DNA from: an uncultured Clostridia bacterium
Lineage (GTDB): Bacteria > Bacillota > Clostridia > Oscillospirales > Acutalibacteraceae
Length of the DNA stretch: 40,206 nt
Direction: 5' to 3'
Assembly: GCA_947631945.1 (NCBI GenBank)
Contig: CANRNI010000025.1
Coordinates: 1-40,206, forward strand
The translations under genes and the position numbers were made by a program. Of this stretch, positions 7,885 to 17,931 are shown in pieces (the stretch's first letter is position 1; the number at the start of each line of letters is the position of its first letter). A model generated the notes under the pieces. It was not told where the DNA came from. It saw nothing but the letters and a program-made list of their open reading frames with translations, and searched no databases.

Positions 7885-10386
7885 TCAGCTTTCTCTGTAT
7901 TCTTCTGTTATATAAGCTTCAAAAATATCGCCCTCTTTGATATCGTTAAACTTAACAAGTCCTATACCGCATTCGTAGCCCGAGGCGACCTCTTTAACGT
8001 CGTCCTTGAAGCGTCTGAGGGATTCGATTTCATCTTCGGCAATAACTATGCCGTCGCGTACTACTCGTATTTTCGCATTTCTCTGAATTTTACCCGAAAT
8101 GACATAACAGCCCGCTATTGTGCCTACGCCGGAAATTTTAAATGTATTTCTGACTTCAAGCCTTCCGAGGTCAACGTCTCTGAATTTCGGCGCGAGCATA
8201 CCTTTGATAGCCGCTTCAACGTCCTCAATGCAGTCGTAAATAACCATATACATACGCATTTCGACGTGGTCCCTTTCGGCGTTCGCGGCCGCGACGGGGT
8301 CGGGTCTTACATGGAAACCTATAATTATCGCGTTCGACGCATGAGCGAGCATAACATCGGATTCGTTTACTGCGCCTACGCCGCCGTGGATAACGCGTAC
8401 TCTTACTTCGTCGTTCGAGAGCTTTTCAAGGCTTTGCTTTATGGCCTCTACAGAGCCCTGAACGTCCGCTTTTACCACGATGTTCAGTTCTTTCATCTCG
8501 CCCGCTTCTATTGTCGAGAAGAGATTGTCGAGCGTTACCTTCTGAACTGAGTTGAACTGCGCTTCCTTTTCCTTTTGCTTGCGCTGTTCAACGAGCTCTC
8601 TCGCAAGTCTTTCGTCTGAAACGGCGTCGAACGCATCGCCCGCGTTTGGCGCTTCGGTAAGACCCGCTATCTCAACGGGTACAGACGGACCTGCCTCGTC
8701 AACCTTATTGCCTCTGTAATCGGTCATAACTCTTACGCGTCCAACCGCTGTGCCTGCTACTATTATGTTGCCCGATTTCAGAGTGCCGTTCTGTACCAAA
8801 AGCGTCGCTATAGGACCTCTGCCCTTATCGAGTCTTGCTTCGATAACGATACCTTTAGCGGCTCTGTTGGGATTGGCTTTCAATTCCTTCATTTCCGCTA
8901 CAAGCAGTATTGACTCGAGAAGCTTATCTATATTCATGTGAGTTTTTGCCGAAACGGGTACGCATATTGTATCTCCGCCCCATTCCTCGGGGACTATTTC
9001 GTATTCCGTAAGCTGCTGCATAACTCTGTCGGGATTTACTCCGGGCTTATCCATCTTGTTTATCGCCACGATAATGGAAACACCGGCCGCCTTGGCATGG
9101 TTGATGGCTTCGATAGTCTGCGGCATTATTCCGTCGTCGGCGGCTACTACAAGCACCGCGATATCGGTAGCCATAGCGCCTCTCGCGCGCATTGACGTAA
9201 ATGCCGCGTGGCCGGGAGTATCGAGGAATGTTATCTCGCTGCCGCCGATGCTTACTCTGTAAGCGCCTATATGCTGGGTGATGCCGCCCGATTCGGTAGA
9301 CGTTACGGAAGTGTTTCTTATTGCGTCGAGAAGAGAGGTTTTACCGTGGTCAACGTGTCCCATAACGCATACTACGGGACTTCTCGGAATAAGATTTTCT
9401 TCAACGTCCTCAGAATCGTCGATAATCTTATCCTCTATTGTTACAACTATCTCTCTTTCTACCTTTGCATTAAGCTCCGAAGCGACTATTTCCGCCGTGT
9501 CGAAGTCTATAGTTTCGTTTATTGAAGCCATAACGCCGTACGCAAACAGCTTTTTAATGACCTCCGACGCCGTAACCTTGAGCTTTAACGCGAGATCACC
9601 GACTGTGATTTCATCGCCGACCTTAATAACCAGATGTTTTTTCGCTCTTTCGGCGGCGATTCTGTCAAGTCTTTCCTTTTCCGTCTCTTTTTTGCCCGAA
9701 CGCATACCCTGCTTGCGGTATTTTTTGGACTTCTGATTGATTTTCTGTTTTTTGGCAGTATCCCTGTCTTTCATTCTGTCCTTTTCGGGCGCTATCTCCT
9801 CGTACTTTTCATTATATTTGTCGAGGTCGATATTTGTGCTTCTTGTGTCTATTGTTCGCGCGTCGCCCTTTGTTCTTGCCTGAAGAGGAGCGTCCTGTTT
9901 TTTCTTGTCGGCGCGTTTTTCAAAAGGCTTTGAATTTGAGACGGCAGTCTTTGCCTTTTCCCGTAAATTTTTATCGCCCGTTTTTCTTTTTTGCTCGTTT
10001 TGAGCCTTGTCGCTTTTTTCAGCTTTTGCGGTTCTTTCGGCCTTAGCCGGTTTTTGTGCTTTTTCGGTTTTAACGCTCTTTTCGGAAATTTTCGCGTCTT
10101 TCGCGTTATCCGCGCCGGAAGCTTCTTCCGCTTTATTTTGTGTCTTTTCCGCTTTTTCGGGTTCTTCCTTTTTCTGAGCGGTCAAGACAAAATACTCGTC
10201 AAAGTTTGCGACCTGTTTTTCCTGTGTAAAGGTTTCAAAAATAATATCAAGCTCCGCGTCGGTAAGCGCGGTCTGATGCTTTTTCGGTTCCTCAAAATAT
10301 TTGCCGAGCAGCTCAATAATGCCGTTGCTTTTTACACCGAAGTCCTTAGCTACCTCATGAACTCTGTATTTGTTAATTTGTGCCAT
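7885..10386 (-). CDS. infB: Translation initiation factor IF-2
   Basis: An 833-residue GTPase that brings initiator tRNA to the 30S subunit. The order is: IF2-N domain (about 1-55), a long Lys/Ala/Glu-rich low-complexity linker (about 75-250), a second IF2-N (about 250-310), the G domain with GHVDHGKT (343-350), DTPGHAAF and NKMD, then domains II-IV ending in the C-terminal initiator-tRNA binding domain. The start has an excellent AAAGGAGGACTC site and overlaps ylxQ by 14 bp. Length and layout are normal. Confidence 0.97.
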   Translation of the reverse strand: MAQINKYRVHEVAKDFGVKSNGIIELLGKYFEEPKKHQTALTDAELDIIFETFTQEKQVANFDEYFVLTAQKKEEPEKAEKTQNKAEEASGADNAKDAKISEKSVKTEKAQKPAKAERTAKAEKSDKAQNEQKRKTGDKNLREKAKTAVSNSKPFEKRADKKKQDAPLQARTKGDARTIDTRSTNIDLDKYNEKYEEIAPEKDRMKDRDTAKKQKINQKSKKYRKQGMRSGKKETEKERLDRIAAERAKKHLVIKVGDEITVGDLALKLKVTASEVIKKLFAYGVMASINETIDFDTAEIVASELNAKVEREIVVTIEDKIIDDSEDVEENLIPRSPVVCVMGHVDHGKTSLLDAIRNTSVTSTESGGITQHIGAYRVSIGGSEITFLDTPGHAAFTSMRARGAMATDIAVLVVAADDGIMPQTIEAINHAKAAGVSIIVAINKMDKPGVNPDRVMQQLTEYEIVPEEWGGDTICVPVSAKTHMNIDKLLESILLVAEMKELKANPNRAAKGIVIEARLDKGRGPIATLLVQNGTLKSGNIIVAGTAVGRVRVMTDYRGNKVDEAGPSVPVEIAGLTEAPNAGDAFDAVSDERLARELVEQRKQKEKEAQFNSVQKVTLDNLFSTIEAGEMKELNIVVKADVQGSVEAIKQSLEKLSNDEVRVRVIHGGVGAVNESDVMLAHASNAIIIGFHVRPDPVAAANAERDHVEMRMYMVIYDCIEDVEAAIKGMLAPKFRDVDLGRLEVRNTFKISGVGTIAGCYVISGKIQRNAKIRVVRDGIVIAEDEIESLRRFKDDVKEVASGYECGIGLVKFNDIKEGDIFEAYITEEYRES

Positions 10387-10690
10387 GTATTGAGTCCTCC
10401 TTTATTGTTGATAGAACGAGATTTTTCAGTCCGTCGTCCGTGACGGCGAAAATTCCCGAATGTTTTCCCATATGTCCTTCCATATCGTTCATGGAAGCGT
10501 CTGTTCTTATAATTTCAACGCCTTTTGAAAGTCCCCGCATTTCGTTTTCGAGACGCGCCGACGCGTCCGAGGTAAGTATTATAAGCTTTGCCCTGCCGTT
10601 TCTTAAAAACTCCTTGACTTCGTCGTGACCTGCGCATAGCTTTCCGGCTCTTCGGCAAAGTCCCATAGCGTTGTAAAATTTATCCGTCAA
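10373..10690 (-). CDS. ylxQ: L7Ae/L30e-family RNA-binding protein YlxQ
   Basis: A 105-residue protein of the L7Ae/L30e/S12e/Gadd45 fold, probably binding kink-turn RNA; its exact role is unsettled. Recognisable parts are [27 protein letters not shown] and [13 protein letters not shown]. It overlaps ylxR by 4 bp and infB by 14 bp, the canonical nusA-ylxR-ylxQ-infB order. Confidence 0.9.
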   Translation of the reverse strand: MTDKFYNAMGLCRRAGKLCAGHDEVKEFLRNGRAKLIILTSDASARLENEMRGLSKGVEIIRTDASMNDMEGHMGKHSGIFAVTDDGLKNLVLSTIKEDSIHGTN

Positions 10691-10953
10691 ATTTCTTTCA
10701 GCACCCTTTCGGCTTCTTCGTATACGCTTTCGGGTACGGGTACTTCAAAAATTCTTTCAAGCCTTCTTGCTTTGCGCGCTTTGTTAAGGCACTCGGGAGA
10801 AGGGCATATATATGCGCCTCTGCCCGATTTTTTACCCGTCAAATCGACGCTTATCCCGCCCTCGGGAGATTTTACTATTCTCACGAATTCTTTTTTAGGC
10901 TTTGATTCGTTACAGCCCACGCATTTGCGCATCGGGATTTTTTTCTGCCGCAC
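10687..10953 (-). CDS. ylxR: YlxR (DUF448) RNA-binding protein
   Basis: An 88-residue DUF448 protein. KIPMRKCVGCNESKPKKEFVRIV and GRGAYICPSPECLNKA are the family signature. It starts at a GTG with a good AAGGAGGTC site 8 bp upstream; an internal ATG seven codons later would lose part of the conserved N-terminus. It lies between nusA and ylxQ as in other Firmicutes. YlxR homologues bind RNA and have been linked to RNase P; that function is family knowledge, not visible here. Confidence 0.93.
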   Translation of the reverse strand: MRQKKIPMRKCVGCNESKPKKEFVRIVKSPEGGISVDLTGKKSGRGAYICPSPECLNKARKARRLERIFEVPVPESVYEEAERVLKEI

Positions 10954-10991
10954 CGAAAGACCTCCTTACTAAACGTTGACTTTGTATCGTA

Positions 10992-12062
10992 TTAAAGCTG
11001 TATCGTCGGACGGTAAAATCCGCTTTCGGGTTTTATGTCTATTTTCCAGCCTGTGAGCTTCGCCGCGAGACGCGCGTTCTGTCCCTTATTGCCTATAGCG
11101 AGCGAAAGCTGAGTATCGGGAACCGTTACCTGACATGACTTTAACGATTCGCTTATGATTTCCACCTTGAGTATTTCTGCGGGAGCGAGAGCCGCCGCTA
11201 TAAATTCCTCGGGATTTTCGCTGTATTTTATGATGTCGATTTTTTCTCCTCCGAGCACGCTTACGATTTTGCCGACTCTGACGCCTTTCTGTCCTATGCA
11301 GGAGCCTACCGGGTCTATATCGGAATCCTTGCTGTAAACCGCGAGCTTTGTTCTCGAGCCGGCTTCTCTCGATACGCCTTTGACCTCGATAGCGCCGTCA
11401 AAGATTTCGGGTACTTCCTGCTCGAAAAGCCTTTTTACAAGACCGGGATGTGTTCTTGAAATCATCGCTTTCGGACCTTTATCCGTTGATTTTACGTCTA
11501 CTATATATACCTTTATAAGCTGTCCGATTTCAAACTGTTCGCCCGGAATCTGTTCATTTTTTGGCAACACGGCTTCGGCTTTTCCTATTTCGAGCGAAAG
11601 GTTGCCGGTTTTTGTGTCGATGCCAATGACTTTCGCTGTGACTATTTCCTGATTGCGGCTCTGAAATTCCTGCAGCACCTGGTCATGCTCTATTTCTCTT
11701 ATGCCCTGACGCAGAACGTGCTTTACCGTCTGAGCCGCGATTCTGCCGAAATTGTTTATTTTTAAGGGGATTTCAATAACGTCGTCCGTAACCGCGCCCG
11801 ATTTATACTGCTGAGCTTCGTCGGCGGATATTTCTATCGCCGGGTCCATAACGTCGTCCTCCGTGGGAACAACGGTTTTTCTCATGTAAAGCTTAACTGT
11901 TTGTTCATTCGGATTTATATCGCAGAAAATGCCGTCCTTTGTGCCGTAATTGTGTCCTGCGGCGATTACAAGAGCGTTTGCGATTTTATCATATATAGCG
12001 TCCGATGAAATATTTCTCTCTTTCTGAAGCGCGTTTACCGCCTCAAAAAATTCTTTATCCAT
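10992..12062 (-). CDS. nusA: Transcription termination/antitermination factor NusA
   Basis: A 356-residue RNA polymerase-binding factor that modulates pausing, termination and antitermination. It starts MDKEFFEAVNALQKER (N-terminal domain to about 125), followed by an S1 domain (about 130-200) and two KH domains (about 230-345) with DPVGSCIGQKGVRV and SLAIGNKGQNARLAAKL. It has the compact Gram-positive length with no acidic C-terminal repeats. It is second in the operon after rimP. Confidence 0.96.
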   Translation of the reverse strand: MDKEFFEAVNALQKERNISSDAIYDKIANALVIAAGHNYGTKDGIFCDINPNEQTVKLYMRKTVVPTEDDVMDPAIEISADEAQQYKSGAVTDDVIEIPLKINNFGRIAAQTVKHVLRQGIREIEHDQVLQEFQSRNQEIVTAKVIGIDTKTGNLSLEIGKAEAVLPKNEQIPGEQFEIGQLIKVYIVDVKSTDKGPKAMISRTHPGLVKRLFEQEVPEIFDGAIEVKGVSREAGSRTKLAVYSKDSDIDPVGSCIGQKGVRVGKIVSVLGGEKIDIIKYSENPEEFIAAALAPAEILKVEIISESLKSCQVTVPDTQLSLAIGNKGQNARLAAKLTGWKIDIKPESGFYRPTIQL

Positions 12063-12102
12063 TTTTTTCCTGTCAATCCTTTCAATTTAAGTTTTATTAA
12101 GA

Positions 12103-12579
12103 TTAATCAAATCCCGGAAAATCGTCAAGACGGATCCACGAGGTTTCTTTTTTGTTTACTTCAAGCGTTTTTCCGTCTTCATAGCTCATGACAAGATTTC
12201 CGTTTTCGTATTTTTCAAGTATGCCGTGAAATTCCTTTCTGCCGTCAACGGCTCGCGGAAGCTTGAGCATTATTTTTTCACCGATGTATTTTGCAAAATG
12301 CTCGTCCCTTATCAGGTCGCGTTCAATCCCGGGCGATGATACCTGTAAATTATAGCTTTGCTCAATCGGGTCCGTTTCGTCGAGCTTTTCCTCAATCGCG
12401 TGGCTCATGTCCACGCAGTCGTCAATGCTCACTCCGCCTTCCTTGTCAATAAAAATTCTCAGATACCGATTGGCGCCCTCTTTCTGAAAACGCACGTCCC
12501 AAAGAATAAGCCCGAGCGAATCAGCTATGGGTTTTGCCATGTCCCATACGACCGATACGGTATTTTTCCTTTCTGACAA
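12103..12579 (-). CDS. rimP: Ribosome maturation factor RimP
   Basis: A 158-residue factor needed for late 30S maturation. LGLILWDVRFQKEGANRYLRIFIDKEGGVSIDDCVDMSHAIE and VSSPGIERDL are family signatures. The start is TTG, set by an AAGGAGGTAT site 7 bp upstream; no in-frame ATG is nearby. It is the first gene of the operon, behind the promoter at 12663-12691 and the hairpin at 12605-12634. Confidence 0.94.
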   Translation of the reverse strand: MSERKNTVSVVWDMAKPIADSLGLILWDVRFQKEGANRYLRIFIDKEGGVSIDDCVDMSHAIEEKLDETDPIEQSYNLQVSSPGIERDLIRDEHFAKYIGEKIMLKLPRAVDGRKEFHGILEKYENGNLVMSYEDGKTLEVNKKETSWIRLDDFPGFD

Positions 12580-12604
12580 TTAAATACCTCCTTAACCGTA
12601 CGGC

Positions 12605-12634
12605 AAAACAAAAGAGCGAGGGAAAACCCCGCTC
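12605..12634 (-). terminator. Terminator-like hairpin in the rimP-nusA operon leader
   Basis: On the minus strand GAGCGGGG-TTTT-CCC(T)CGCTC forms a stem with one bulge, followed at once by TTTTGTTTT. It lies between the promoter (12663-12691) and the rimP start, about 20 nt into the transcript, so it may act as an attenuator of the operon, perhaps responding to NusA. The regulatory role is inference. Confidence 0.7.
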
Positions 12635-12662
12635 AAGTAAAACCATACTATCACTGATTCAT

Positions 12663-12691
12663 ATTATAGCACCGAAATTTTTAAATTGCAA
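12663..12691 (-). promoter_or_regulatory. Promoter of the rimP-nusA-infB-ribF operon
   Basis: Minus strand TTGCAA (12691-12686), a 17-bp spacer and a perfect TATAAT (12668-12663), about 85 nt upstream of the rimP TTG. It is the only strong promoter seen for the nine-gene operon. Confidence 0.85.
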
Positions 12692-12742
12692 TAGTTTTTT
12701 TTATTTTTTATAAAAATTTTCCCCGCCGAAAATTCCTCATTA

Positions 12743-12921
12743 TTAAGGAACCACTGAATAAATCACGCCTGACGGCTGAATGCACATCTTGCCCCAATAT
12801 TTTCCGTCATTTTTGCCAAAAGCTCCTTGAAATACGTCAGTATTCCTGCGTCACTTTTGACAATCTGACGAAAAATATCATGGCGCAATCTGCACGTTCG
12901 ATTTAATCAGTGTTTCCTTAA
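12743..12921. repeat. Dispersed fold-back repeat, type B ends (copy 3)
   Basis: A 179-bp element, TTAAGGAACCACTGAATAAA at the left and ATTTAATCAGTGTTTCCTTAA at the right, around the shared core. It lies 27 bp beyond the 3' end of the surface-protein gene (12949-15543). Copy 4 (15562-15738) lies just upstream of that gene in the opposite orientation. Confidence 0.9.
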
Positions 12922-12948
12922 TAAGCCTGTCTTTTTCGACGGATTGGG

Positions 12949-15543
12949 CTATTTAAAAAGATTTATAAGAAGCTGTTTAATAGTTTTGAAAAATTCTATA
13001 AGCTTTTCAATTATTATGCATAATTTACAGCTCTTATTATTGTCGGTATCGCCGCTGTCGTCGGGCTTATCGTTAAGTCCTATAACCGTAAGCTCGGCGG
13101 AAACGTATTGTCTGTAAAGTTTTCCGAAATCTTCGTTATCGGGGTATTTTTCGGCGTATCTTTCAAATTTTTCACTTGAAAGACAGCTTGAAACAGTCAC
13201 CTTTTTATCGTTTTCACTTCTCGTTACTATAAGATTTTCATAGGAAATTACGGAGCTGTCTGTTGTGAAAAATCTGTCCCAATATTCCGACGGGCGGCTT
13301 TCGTCTATGCTGACGGGTATAATGCCCGAACCGTTCGCCTGAGCGTTTGTGTATATCCATTCTATGCTTTCTCCGTCGCTCCCGTATCTTGCCTCACAGA
13401 ACGCGGAAAGGTTATTTACAATATGCGCGGCGTCCTCATTTGCTCCGTTGTTTATTCCGTCGAAATAAGCGGCTTTCACTTTCTCCATAAGGGCGATTTC
13501 TCTGTCGATTTCCTCCTGTATAAGCGGCATAACGGTGATTTTTATATCCTTTGAAACGGAAATATCGTATTCCTTACTGCGCATAGTAACCGTAAGTGTT
13601 ACTTCTTTCGGTTTTTCTTCGGGCAGAGGTCTAAAAACCAACGCGCGGTAGTAATTAATCTCAACCGTGTCTTTATCGCCGCTTGTAACGCTAAAGGTGT
13701 AATCGCTGTAATTCTCGATTCCCGTGGCGCGCGGAATAGGAAGCTGTATATCGTATGCTACGTTTCCTGCGTCTATGCTGTTTTCGGTTCCGAAAACAAG
13801 CAGCTTATCGACGGTATAATTTTCATTGAGAAGCTTTTGCATTTCCTCCTTTACTCCGAAAGAAACCGCTTTTACGGTAACTGTAAACGTTTTTTTAAGA
13901 ATAATCGGAGCTTCGTTATATGTCGTTCTTCTGAAATCGAATGAGGCAGTAAGGATTACCGTTTTGTCCTCCGAGGCGCGTTTTACGACTCCGATATACG
14001 GCTCAAAAAGAGTGTCGGCGGTATTTTGGTTTTTATCGCTTATTGAAATTACGCTCGTGTCGGACGATTCCCATGAAACGAGAGTCCATTTTTTATCGTT
14101 CACAACTTTGCATAGCGTCAAATCGCTTGTTACCTCGTCGGCAGACGTATTTTGACCGAGTATGGATTCCATTGTTACATCTGACAGAATATTTTCTTCA
14201 AGATATGCTTTTACCCTGTCTGCGTCCCAATGAATTGTCGCGTTTATTTCATAGTCATAATCATATCCGTTTTTGGAAAACGTGAAAACGAGCGGAACCG
14301 ATTTGAACCACATTCCGAGCGATAAATCCGGATTTTCAAAAAAGTATGTTATATCGCCGTTTTCCGCGATGTACGACGTATCGTCCGTGGATTTAAGGCT
14401 TATTGTTATGCCCTCGCTTTCGGAAAGAGAATGAAGCTTTTCGTTCATTATATCGAGTACGTTTGTATCCTTGCCGAATATGGGATTGAGCTTGAACCAT
14501 TTAAAGCCTTCGATTACGTTTTCGACAGACTGTTTGTCTTCGGGAGTTGGTTCGGGAGCAGACGGCGTTTCTTTTTCCGTTATAGTTGTGTCGCAGTTTG
14601 AACTCTGTTTAGCTATTATATCGCTAACATTGCCGCCCGATATTTCACCGTTGTTTTCACAGCCTGTTATAGTAAGCTCCGGCCTTGACGTATACTGATT
14701 ATAGCTTGACGCGACGTTTTCCTGCGCTATTATGCCTGCGGCGTAACCGTAATCACCCGTACCTCCCGTAACCGTTCCGCAGTTTTTACAGCTTTCTATT
14801 GTCATTTTATTGTCTGAAGAATTTGCCGTAACAGCCGCCGCGATTCCTCCGGCATATCCCGCGGTATTTGACGCGGTTACAGCGCCGTTATTGACGCAGC
14901 TTTTTATACTTCCGCCTCTGTTCTCGCCGGCGATTCCGGCAGCGTATGACGTTACGGTAACATTTCCGTTGTTGACGCAGCTTTCGATAAGTCCCGTGTT
15001 AATTCCGGCAATACCTCCGACATATGTAACTCTTATGCTCGGCGGTGAGGAAAGTATATCAACGTCTGACGTACAGCCTGATATTGTTCCTTTGTTCATG
15101 CCCGCTATCGCGCCGTGATAATTTCTTGCCTTTGATATTGTCAAAGTTCCCGATACGGTAAGATTTTTTACAGTACCTTCTTCCGAAACGGTATTAAACA
15201 GACCTCTGTAAATAGCCGAGCCGTCGTTTATACTGTAAGCAACGGTTTTATGATTTCCGTCAAATGTTCCCGAAAAGGCGCTGCCGGAACCTATCTGGAG
15301 CCATGACGTTTCTCCGAGGTCGATATTATCGGTTAAAACTGCGGAAATATCATTGTTGCCCGAGTTTACCTCCGAGGCGAACCACGCTAATTCGTTTTCG
15401 TCGGAAATCAGATATACGCCGTCTTTATCGGAAGGCTTTGTAAGGGTTTCCCCGTCCCAAGCGGCGAATAACCGCAAGGGCAAAATTGACATGAGCATTA
15501 TCGCGACAATTATCGGCGATAATACCCTTTTGAACTTTTTCAT
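12949..15543 (-). CDS. Secreted surface protein with GLUG repeats and Ig-like domains
   Basis: An 864-residue predicted exported protein. A signal peptide covers about 1-28 (MKKFKRVL, hydrophobic core, ALA-like site LFAAW). Residues about 90-320 carry repeated GLUG-type units (GLFNTV, GAIAGMNKG, GGIAGINTG, AAGIAGENRG). Residues about 330-700 hold Ig-like strands of the atrophied bacterial Ig type (WESSDTSVIS... LTASFDF...KTFTVTV). The C-terminus is an amphipathic Cys-Lys-rich tail (KSCKLCIIIEKLIEFFKTIK), a kind of tail I associate with clostridial surface proteins. It has no dockerin or LPXTG. A ribosome-binding site AAAGGAGAG abuts the repeat at 15562-15738. Upstream on the same strand lie a terminator and a cobalamin riboswitch. 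Adhesion is a guess. Confidence 0.8.
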   Translation of the reverse strand: MKKFKRVLSPIIVAIMLMSILPLRLFAAWDGETLTKPSDKDGVYLISDENELAWFASEVNSGNNDISAVLTDNIDLGETSWLQIGSGSAFSGTFDGNHKTVAYSINDGSAIYRGLFNTVSEEGTVKNLTVSGTLTISKARNYHGAIAGMNKGTISGCTSDVDILSSPPSIRVTYVGGIAGINTGLIESCVNNGNVTVTSYAAGIAGENRGGSIKSCVNNGAVTASNTAGYAGGIAAAVTANSSDNKMTIESCKNCGTVTGGTGDYGYAAGIIAQENVASSYNQYTSRPELTITGCENNGEISGGNVSDIIAKQSSNCDTTITEKETPSAPEPTPEDKQSVENVIEGFKWFKLNPIFGKDTNVLDIMNEKLHSLSESEGITISLKSTDDTSYIAENGDITYFFENPDLSLGMWFKSVPLVFTFSKNGYDYDYEINATIHWDADRVKAYLEENILSDVTMESILGQNTSADEVTSDLTLCKVVNDKKWTLVSWESSDTSVISISDKNQNTADTLFEPYIGVVKRASEDKTVILTASFDFRRTTYNEAPIILKKTFTVTVKAVSFGVKEEMQKLLNENYTVDKLLVFGTENSIDAGNVAYDIQLPIPRATGIENYSDYTFSVTSGDKDTVEINYYRALVFRPLPEEKPKEVTLTVTMRSKEYDISVSKDIKITVMPLIQEEIDREIALMEKVKAAYFDGINNGANEDAAHIVNNLSAFCEARYGSDGESIEWIYTNAQANGSGIIPVSIDESRPSEYWDRFFTTDSSVISYENLIVTRSENDKKVTVSSCLSSEKFERYAEKYPDNEDFGKLYRQYVSAELTVIGLNDKPDDSGDTDNNKSCKLCIIIEKLIEFFKTIKQLLINLFK

Positions 15544-15561
15544 GTGAAGTTCTCTCCTTTT

Positions 15562-15738
15562 TTAGGAAACACTGATTAAATCGAACGTGCAGATTGCTCC
15601 ATGAGATTTTTCGTCAGATTGACAAAAGCGAGGAAGGAATACTGGCGTATTTCAAGGAGCTTTTGGCGAAAATGACGGAAAATATCGGGGCAAGATGCGC
15701 GTTCAGCCGTCAGGCGTGATTTATTCGGTGTTTCCTTA
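15562..15738. repeat. Dispersed fold-back repeat, type B ends, inverted orientation (copy 4)
   Basis: A 177-bp copy in reverse orientation to copy 3. It begins TTAGGAAACACTGATTAAAT directly next to the ribosome-binding site of the surface-protein gene and ends GTGTTTCCTTA. It lies between the riboswitch terminator (15749-15775) and the gene, so any read-through transcript must contain this long hairpin. Confidence 0.9.
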
Positions 15739-15748
15739 TTATTGCAAT

Positions 15749-15775
15749 AAAAAAGTACCCTCAAACAAAGGGTAC
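15749..15775 (-). terminator. Rho-independent terminator behind the cobalamin riboswitch
   Basis: Minus strand GTACCCT-TTGTTTG-AGGGTAC followed by TTTTTTATT. It lies about 100 nt downstream of the cobalamin aptamer and upstream of the surface-protein gene. It is a plausible expression platform, or the remnant end of a lost regulated transcript. Confidence 0.85.
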
Positions 15776-15875
15776 ATGAAGATAACCTCAATACGGCAAA
15801 CGCCGACCGTGTTTGCCGATTATATATCAATTACGGACCGCTTTCCGTTGCCCAAAAACGGTTTATACCCCTTAA

Positions 15876-16037
15876 CGTACGGCAAGTATTCCGACTTATG
15901 AATAAAGTGGTCAAGGCAATAATTTTGGCGTTGCCTTAACGCAAGTGCGCTTGATTCAATTACGGTAATGGCTGTTGCGACGGATTTTCACCGAGATTCC
16001 CTTATTAAGCTGAAAACAAAGCCCTCAGCACCGCACG
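15876..16037 (-). ncRNA. Cobalamin riboswitch aptamer
   Basis: On the minus strand a cobalamin-aptamer core is readable: AGGGAATCTCGGTGAAAATCC, then GCAACAGCC...ACCGTAA, and near the 3' end the B12-box-like AAGTCGGAATACTTGCCG. The ends pair as P1 (CGTGCGG with CCGTACG, one G-U). Its own promoter is at 16071-16099 and a terminator follows at 15749-15775. Between them lies another perfect hairpin (CGGCAAAC / GTTTGCCG). The next gene on this strand is the surface protein at 12949-15543; no cobalamin synthesis or transport gene is in the window. The stretch from 15776 to 16190 holds no supportable protein. Confidence 0.87.
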
Positions 16038-16070
16038 GCGTTGACAGTATTCAATTTAATTGCGATATAT

Positions 16071-16099
16071 ATTATATAACGCAAATTTTTAAGTGTCAA
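16071..16099 (-). promoter_or_regulatory. Promoter of the cobalamin riboswitch transcript
   Basis: Perfect consensus on the minus strand: TTGACA (16099-16094), a 17-bp spacer and TATAAT (16076-16071). It is predicted to start transcription about 27 nt upstream of the aptamer P1 stem. Confidence 0.9.
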
Positions 16100-16191
16100 T
16101 AAGAAAATGTAAAATTTGGAAATACGGCGGATTTTCGCCGAAAATCGGAGGTGTTTTAAGATGCGCCTAAGGGGCAACCACCAATTAGCGG

Positions 16192-16226
16192 AAAAGGCGT
16201 CAGCCGATTACAATGCGGCGACGCCC
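16192..16226 (-). terminator. Rho-independent terminator of gdhA
   Basis: Minus strand GGCGTC-GCCG ... CGGC-TGACGCC followed by TTTT, about 70 bp beyond the gdhA stop codon. The stem is long and GC-rich with one bulged base. Confidence 0.85.
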
Positions 16227-16294
16227 AAAGTTTTTAGGTTTATCCTGATTATTACATTATGTTAAGAAAGCTCCGAATAGAAAATTTGCCTGTA

Positions 16295-17665
<1,371 letters not shown>

Positions 17666-17770
17666 TTACAAATTCTCCCGAAATGTAAATTCTGCGGTTA
17701 ATATCTGCGTGGGTGAAACGCAATAACGATATGAGCCGCTTTCCGCACTTTATCACAATAAAGCAAGACT

Positions 17771-17799
17771 ATAATAACAGAAAAAAATAGATATATCAA
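17771..17799 (-). promoter_or_regulatory. Promoter of gdhA
   Basis: Minus strand TTGATA (17799-17794), a 17-bp spacer and TATTAT (17776-17771). It gives a leader of about 120 nt that contains a small hairpin (ATTTACA / TGTAAAT) before the ribosome-binding site. Confidence 0.7.
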
Positions 17800-17882
17800 G
17801 AGTTATGTCGATTAAAATTTAATTTGTCGGAGCGCGTTGATTTCAGCATATTGCACAATTAGTACTCCATAAAAATTAACTA

Positions 17883-17911
17883 TTGACCTCTGTTATAATT
17901 TATTATATAAT
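17883..17911 (+). promoter_or_regulatory. Promoter of trmB
   Basis: TTGACC (17883-17888), a 17-bp spacer and TATAAT (17906-17911), only 20 bp before the trmB ATG. The leader would therefore be very short, about 14 nt. Confidence 0.75.
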
Positions 17912-17931
17912 CCAATCAACGGTGATTATCA

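Noticed and set aside
9208-10443. Long plus-strand reading frames opposite infB
   Set aside because: They are shadows of the biased Lys/Ala/Glu codons of IF-2, with no ribosome-binding sites and no family resemblance.
15576-15830. 84-codon minus-strand frame across copy 4 of the repeat
   Set aside because: It is made of repeat and riboswitch-terminator sequence; similar frames appear in other copies only because the repeats are similar.
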